A DNA stretch of 64,000 bases from Bifidobacterium goeldii (GTDB lineage Bacteria; Actinomycetota; Actinomycetes; Actinomycetales; Bifidobacteriaceae). This document shows positions 61,916-64,000 of the stretch, one piece after another. The notes under the pieces were generated by a model, which saw only the letters and a list, made by a program, of their open reading frames with translations, was not told where the DNA came from and ran no database searches. A program made the translations under genes and the position numbers. The stretch lies in assembly GCF_003951095.1 (NCBI RefSeq), contig NZ_QXGL01000002.1, positions 186,001-250,000 on the forward strand, written 5' to 3'. Numbering within the stretch: the stretch's first letter is position 1; each line of letters opens with the position of its first letter.

Positions 61916-62013
61916 CTTCTATCATCACTGTTCAGCGTGTCGGATAATGAGACAGTGGCGCAAGCGCCGAAAAACCTTGGAACATCAGTCTTTTTTAGAT
62001 AAAAACAGGAAAA

Positions 62014-62084
62014 TGATCATTTATGGTCACAAAGCCGCAACATAGAGGGATATCATGTACATAAGTGATCAGAGCAGAAAGTAG
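62014..62084 (+). promoter_or_regulatory. Operator dyad and short upstream ORF before the DeoR-LacI gene
   Basis: TGATCATTTATGGTCA (62014-62029) fits TGATCA-N4-NGATCA with one change. ATG 62055, with GAGGGA five bases upstream, opens a nine-codon ORF (MYISDQSRK) ending at 62084, four bases before the regulator's ATG. A further TGATCA lies at 62066 inside it. Confidence 0.45.
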
Positions 62085-62088
62085 TGCT

Positions 62089-63390
62089 ATGCCCAGAACA
62101 TCGAAATCCGGCAGTACCGGCAATACCCACAAGAGCAAGGTACAGTCTCCGGAAATGGAACCGGTCACAACAGTTTCCACCAGTGATACCCGAGACACCG
62201 CAGTCATCACCGCACAAGCCCCTAAGAAGCGCGATCTACTGCCTGCTGAACGCCAAGACATGATTCTCAGCCTGCTCACTCGTCAAAGCGTGGCTACCGT
62301 TCCCGAACTTGCAAAACTGCTCAACACCACAGAAATCACTGTGCGGCGCGATCTCACCGTGCTGAGCGAAGCTGGTCTGCTCAAGCGCATCCGCGGTGGT
62401 GCAATGTCTGTTGGCGACGCTGCTGAACGCCCGGCTGCAAATCCGATCACCGGCTCAGCCACCCCTAATATCACCGTATCCGAGCGCACTACCGCCGGCA
62501 ATATTGCCATTCACCCAGCGGTGCGCACGCTTGAGCTTGGCGCTGAAACGCCATCAATCGGCGTTATGCTGCCGGAGCCGAGCTTCTTCTGGCCTGGCGT
62601 TATCGACCATATGCGCACGATTGCCACGCGACTCGGTCTGCGTATTGTCACGCGCACATCCGCCTACGAGCCGGATGTGCACGAAGATGAGATTCTGGCT
62701 GAGCTTGCCTCCGACCCGGCGATGTGCGGCATTATTTGCGCACCGAATTCTCACCCGCAGGCCAGCAAACGCACGTGGTCGTGGATTGAGCAGGCTGCGC
62801 TGCCTACGGTGGTTATTGAACGCGATCTGCCGCTGTTGGGCTCGTATTATGTCGATTCTGTGCGCACTAACCACCCCTATGGCGTGCGCAAGGCGGCCGT
62901 GCATTTCCTCGCTCACGGGCACACGCATATTGGTGCAGCGTTTTCTGACACGCCAACCTCCGAACTGATTCAGTCCGGCTGGCGTCAGGTGGTCGAGGAG
63001 AGCGGTGTTATTGACTGCCCGTTTATTTTCGATGGCATTCAGCCCTACAACACGAAGGGTGTGAACGATATCGTCGATAAGATTCTGCTCTCTGGCGTGA
63101 CGGCGATGCTGGTTCACTCTGATTATCTGGCGATTGCTATTGCGCAGACATTGGAGCGTCGCGGCCGGCGCGTGCCGGACGACGTTTCGCTGATTTCGGT
63201 TGATGGATTCGCTACCCCAAGTTCGCGCCCGCTGACTGTGCTGCGTTCCTCCGATAAGGATTTGGCTGAGGCTGCGATTAGCACGCTGATTCATCGCATT
63301 CAGAACCCAGATTCAGCAACTCGCCACATCTACGTGGACCCGTCGCTTATCGATCGCGGTTCCGTGGTGGATGTGCCGGCGCAAGCCTGA
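62089..63390 (+). CDS. DeoR-type helix-turn-helix fused to LacI-type sugar sensor
   Basis: A 433-residue regulator. A low-complexity N-terminus of about 50 residues precedes a DeoR winged helix (LPAERQDMILSLLTRQSVATVPELAKLLN, then VRRDLTVLSEAGLLKRIRGGA). A periplasmic-binding-like sensor follows (IGVMLPEPSFFWPGVIDHMRTIA, ICAPNSH, PDDVSLISVDGFATP). Combining DeoR DNA binding with a LacI-type sensor is unusual. ATG 62089 is preferred; GTG 62065 in frame is an alternative. It is divergent from GH30 and probably controls it and other TGATCA-linked genes. Confidence 0.88.
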   Translation: MPRTSKSGSTGNTHKSKVQSPEMEPVTTVSTSDTRDTAVITAQAPKKRDLLPAERQDMILSLLTRQSVATVPELAKLLNTTEITVRRDLTVLSEAGLLKRIRGGAMSVGDAAERPAANPITGSATPNITVSERTTAGNIAIHPAVRTLELGAETPSIGVMLPEPSFFWPGVIDHMRTIATRLGLRIVTRTSAYEPDVHEDEILAELASDPAMCGIICAPNSHPQASKRTWSWIEQAALPTVVIERDLPLLGSYYVDSVRTNHPYGVRKAAVHFLAHGHTHIGAAFSDTPTSELIQSGWRQVVEESGVIDCPFIFDGIQPYNTKGVNDIVDKILLSGVTAMLVHSDYLAIAIAQTLERRGRRVPDDVSLISVDGFATPSSRPLTVLRSSDKDLAEAAISTLIHRIQNPDSATRHIYVDPSLIDRGSVVDVPAQA

Positions 63391-63400
63391 TTCTCTACCT

Positions 63401-63472
63401 CGGTTGTGTGCATTTCCGGACCATTAGGATACCCCCTAACTGCTCTAGGCAGTCCGGAAATGCACACAACCG
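63401..63472. repeat. Perfect 21-bp inverted repeat with 30-nt loop
   Basis: Arms 63401-63421 and 63452-63472 match at all 21 positions (CGGTTGTGTGCATTTCCGGA begins the left arm). The loop contains TTAGGATACCCCCTAA. It lies between convergent genes. The CCGGAAATGCACAC part resembles a word near 27252. Confidence 0.88.
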
Positions 63473-63482
63473 TATAAATGAA

Positions 63483-64000
63483 TTAATGGGCGAACCAAGT
63501 GGCGAGGCGATTCAGGTTCAGACCCCGATAGTCAACAATCCGCTGATCGTATAACCCCTCTTCACCAACCTCCACCCGCGCATGGCCTGTAACCGCGCAC
63601 ACCACAGCCCCTGACGCACGCGCGGCGCTCAAGCCCGGCAGAGAATCCTCAAAAATCAAGCATTGCCGCATATCTTGCGCATTATCCGTCAATCCAGCCT
63701 TGCGCGCGGCAAGTAGGTACGGCGCTGGGTCAGGCTTCGGCGTCACATCATCATCGCCGCAGATATAGTCCGCAAAAGCCCCTGCCGGTGCCTGAGACAC
63801 CACGTTCTCCGCAATCAATCGCGGAGATCCAGTCACCAACACTGACGGCACGGCAGCTCCGGCGAGCGCCTCCAGCAGCGAGCGCACGCCTTCAATCCAT
63901 GGCAGTCGAGCACGCTCCATCGCCAGCACCTCGTCGGTAAGCTGCGCGCGAATCTCGGACGGCGCGAGCGTCACTCCGCGCTCTGTCAGCAGTCGCACAA
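63483..64000 (-). CDS. HAD-superfamily hydrolase, C-terminal part (cut by window end)
   Basis: At least 172 residues of a HAD phosphatase of the beta-phosphoglucomutase/GpH-like group; the gene starts beyond the window, so motif I (DxD) is not visible. The helical cap part, motif II (VLVTGSP), motif III Lys (VTPKPDPAPYL) and motif IV (LIFEDSLPG) are all present. These enzymes act on sugar phosphates or similar small phosphates in the cytoplasm. It converges with the DeoR-LacI gene across the 21-bp inverted repeat. Confidence 0.88.
   Translation of the reverse strand, partial: VRLLTERGVTLAPSEIRAQLTDEVLAMERARLPWIEGVRSLLEALAGAAVPSVLVTGSPRLIAENVVSQAPAGAFADYICGDDDVTPKPDPAPYLLAARKAGLTDNAQDMRQCLIFEDSLPGLSAARASGAVVCAVTGHARVEVGEEGLYDQRIVDYRGLNLNRLATWFAH

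Noticed and set aside
60116-62002. 628-codon open frame opposite the full-length GH30 gene
   Set aside because: Antisense shadow of GH30 that also runs through the inverted repeat and the GH30 promoter.

Overview
The window is a chromosomal piece of a Bifidobacterium-type actinobacterium (family Bifidobacteriaceae). This is inferred, not searched. The reasons are moderately high GC, lipoprotein signals ending in LAAC, carbohydrate ABC systems without their own ATPase, many LacI/AraC/DeoR-type regulators, intracellular GH42, GH35, GH30 and GH127 enzymes, and leuCD divergent from an IclR regulator. Most of the window is ordinary metabolic chromosome rich in glycan catabolism. No prophage, CRISPR array or transposase gene was found.

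Layout. 1-6.1 kb: the 5' part of a Pro/Gln/Tyr-rich protein, a LuxR-type response regulator, a polar amino acid ABC operon (binding protein, permease, ATPase) coupled to an alpha/beta hydrolase, then an iron alcohol dehydrogenase. 6.2-12.6 kb: an SDR, an AhpD-like protein, a DUF805 sensor kinase and two PH-domain membrane proteins. 13-18.1 kb: leuD-leuC, the divergent IclR regulator, a metallophosphoesterase, tRNA-Gln and tRNA-Glu. 18.3-23.9 kb: a LacI regulator, GH127 and a sugar-binding lipoprotein, closed by a second identical tRNA-Glu; this looks like a cassette between duplicated tRNA-Glu genes. 24-27 kb: an AAA/DUF4143 ATPase preceded by five 23-bp tandem repeats, then gltX. 27.3-47.6 kb: a glycan-utilisation region with SBP_bac_5 coupled to GH42, a GH59-like enzyme, DUF624 with a complete SBP/permease/permease set, an N-terminally shortened GH30, a GPH symporter, a 43-aa membrane peptide, a DUF5596 acyltransferase, GH35 and another sugar-binding lipoprotein. 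47.9-52.3 kb: a BrnT/BrnA-like toxin-antitoxin pair, metQNI and a PanE/ApbA-like reductase. 52.6-58.5 kb: a 1115-aa DUF5107-TPR protein divergent from an AraC regulator, then a zinc-ribbon membrane protein. 58.8-64 kb: an AEC transporter, a tiny ORF beside a very long hairpin, a full-length GH30 divergent from a DeoR-LacI hybrid regulator, and a HAD phosphatase cut by the window end.

How the genes fit together. Oligosaccharides would be captured by lipoproteins and imported by permeases, mostly encoded elsewhere and using a shared ATPase, or by the GPH symporter. They would then be hydrolysed in the cytoplasm, since none of the glycosidases has a visible signal peptide. TGATCA-containing sites recur upstream of the GH30, GPH symporter, small membrane peptide, GH59 and DeoR-LacI genes and suggest one regulon.

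The most interesting unexplained items are: mutually exclusive RNA hairpins between the amino acid binding-protein and permease genes; MITE-like palindromic repeats; the 23-bp tandem array before the DUF4143 gene; a helically phased TCTTACA array; two long inverted repeats that both have 30-nt loops; two small unlisted ORFs; and the DUF5107-TPR fusion. All family assignments come from motif recognition only.
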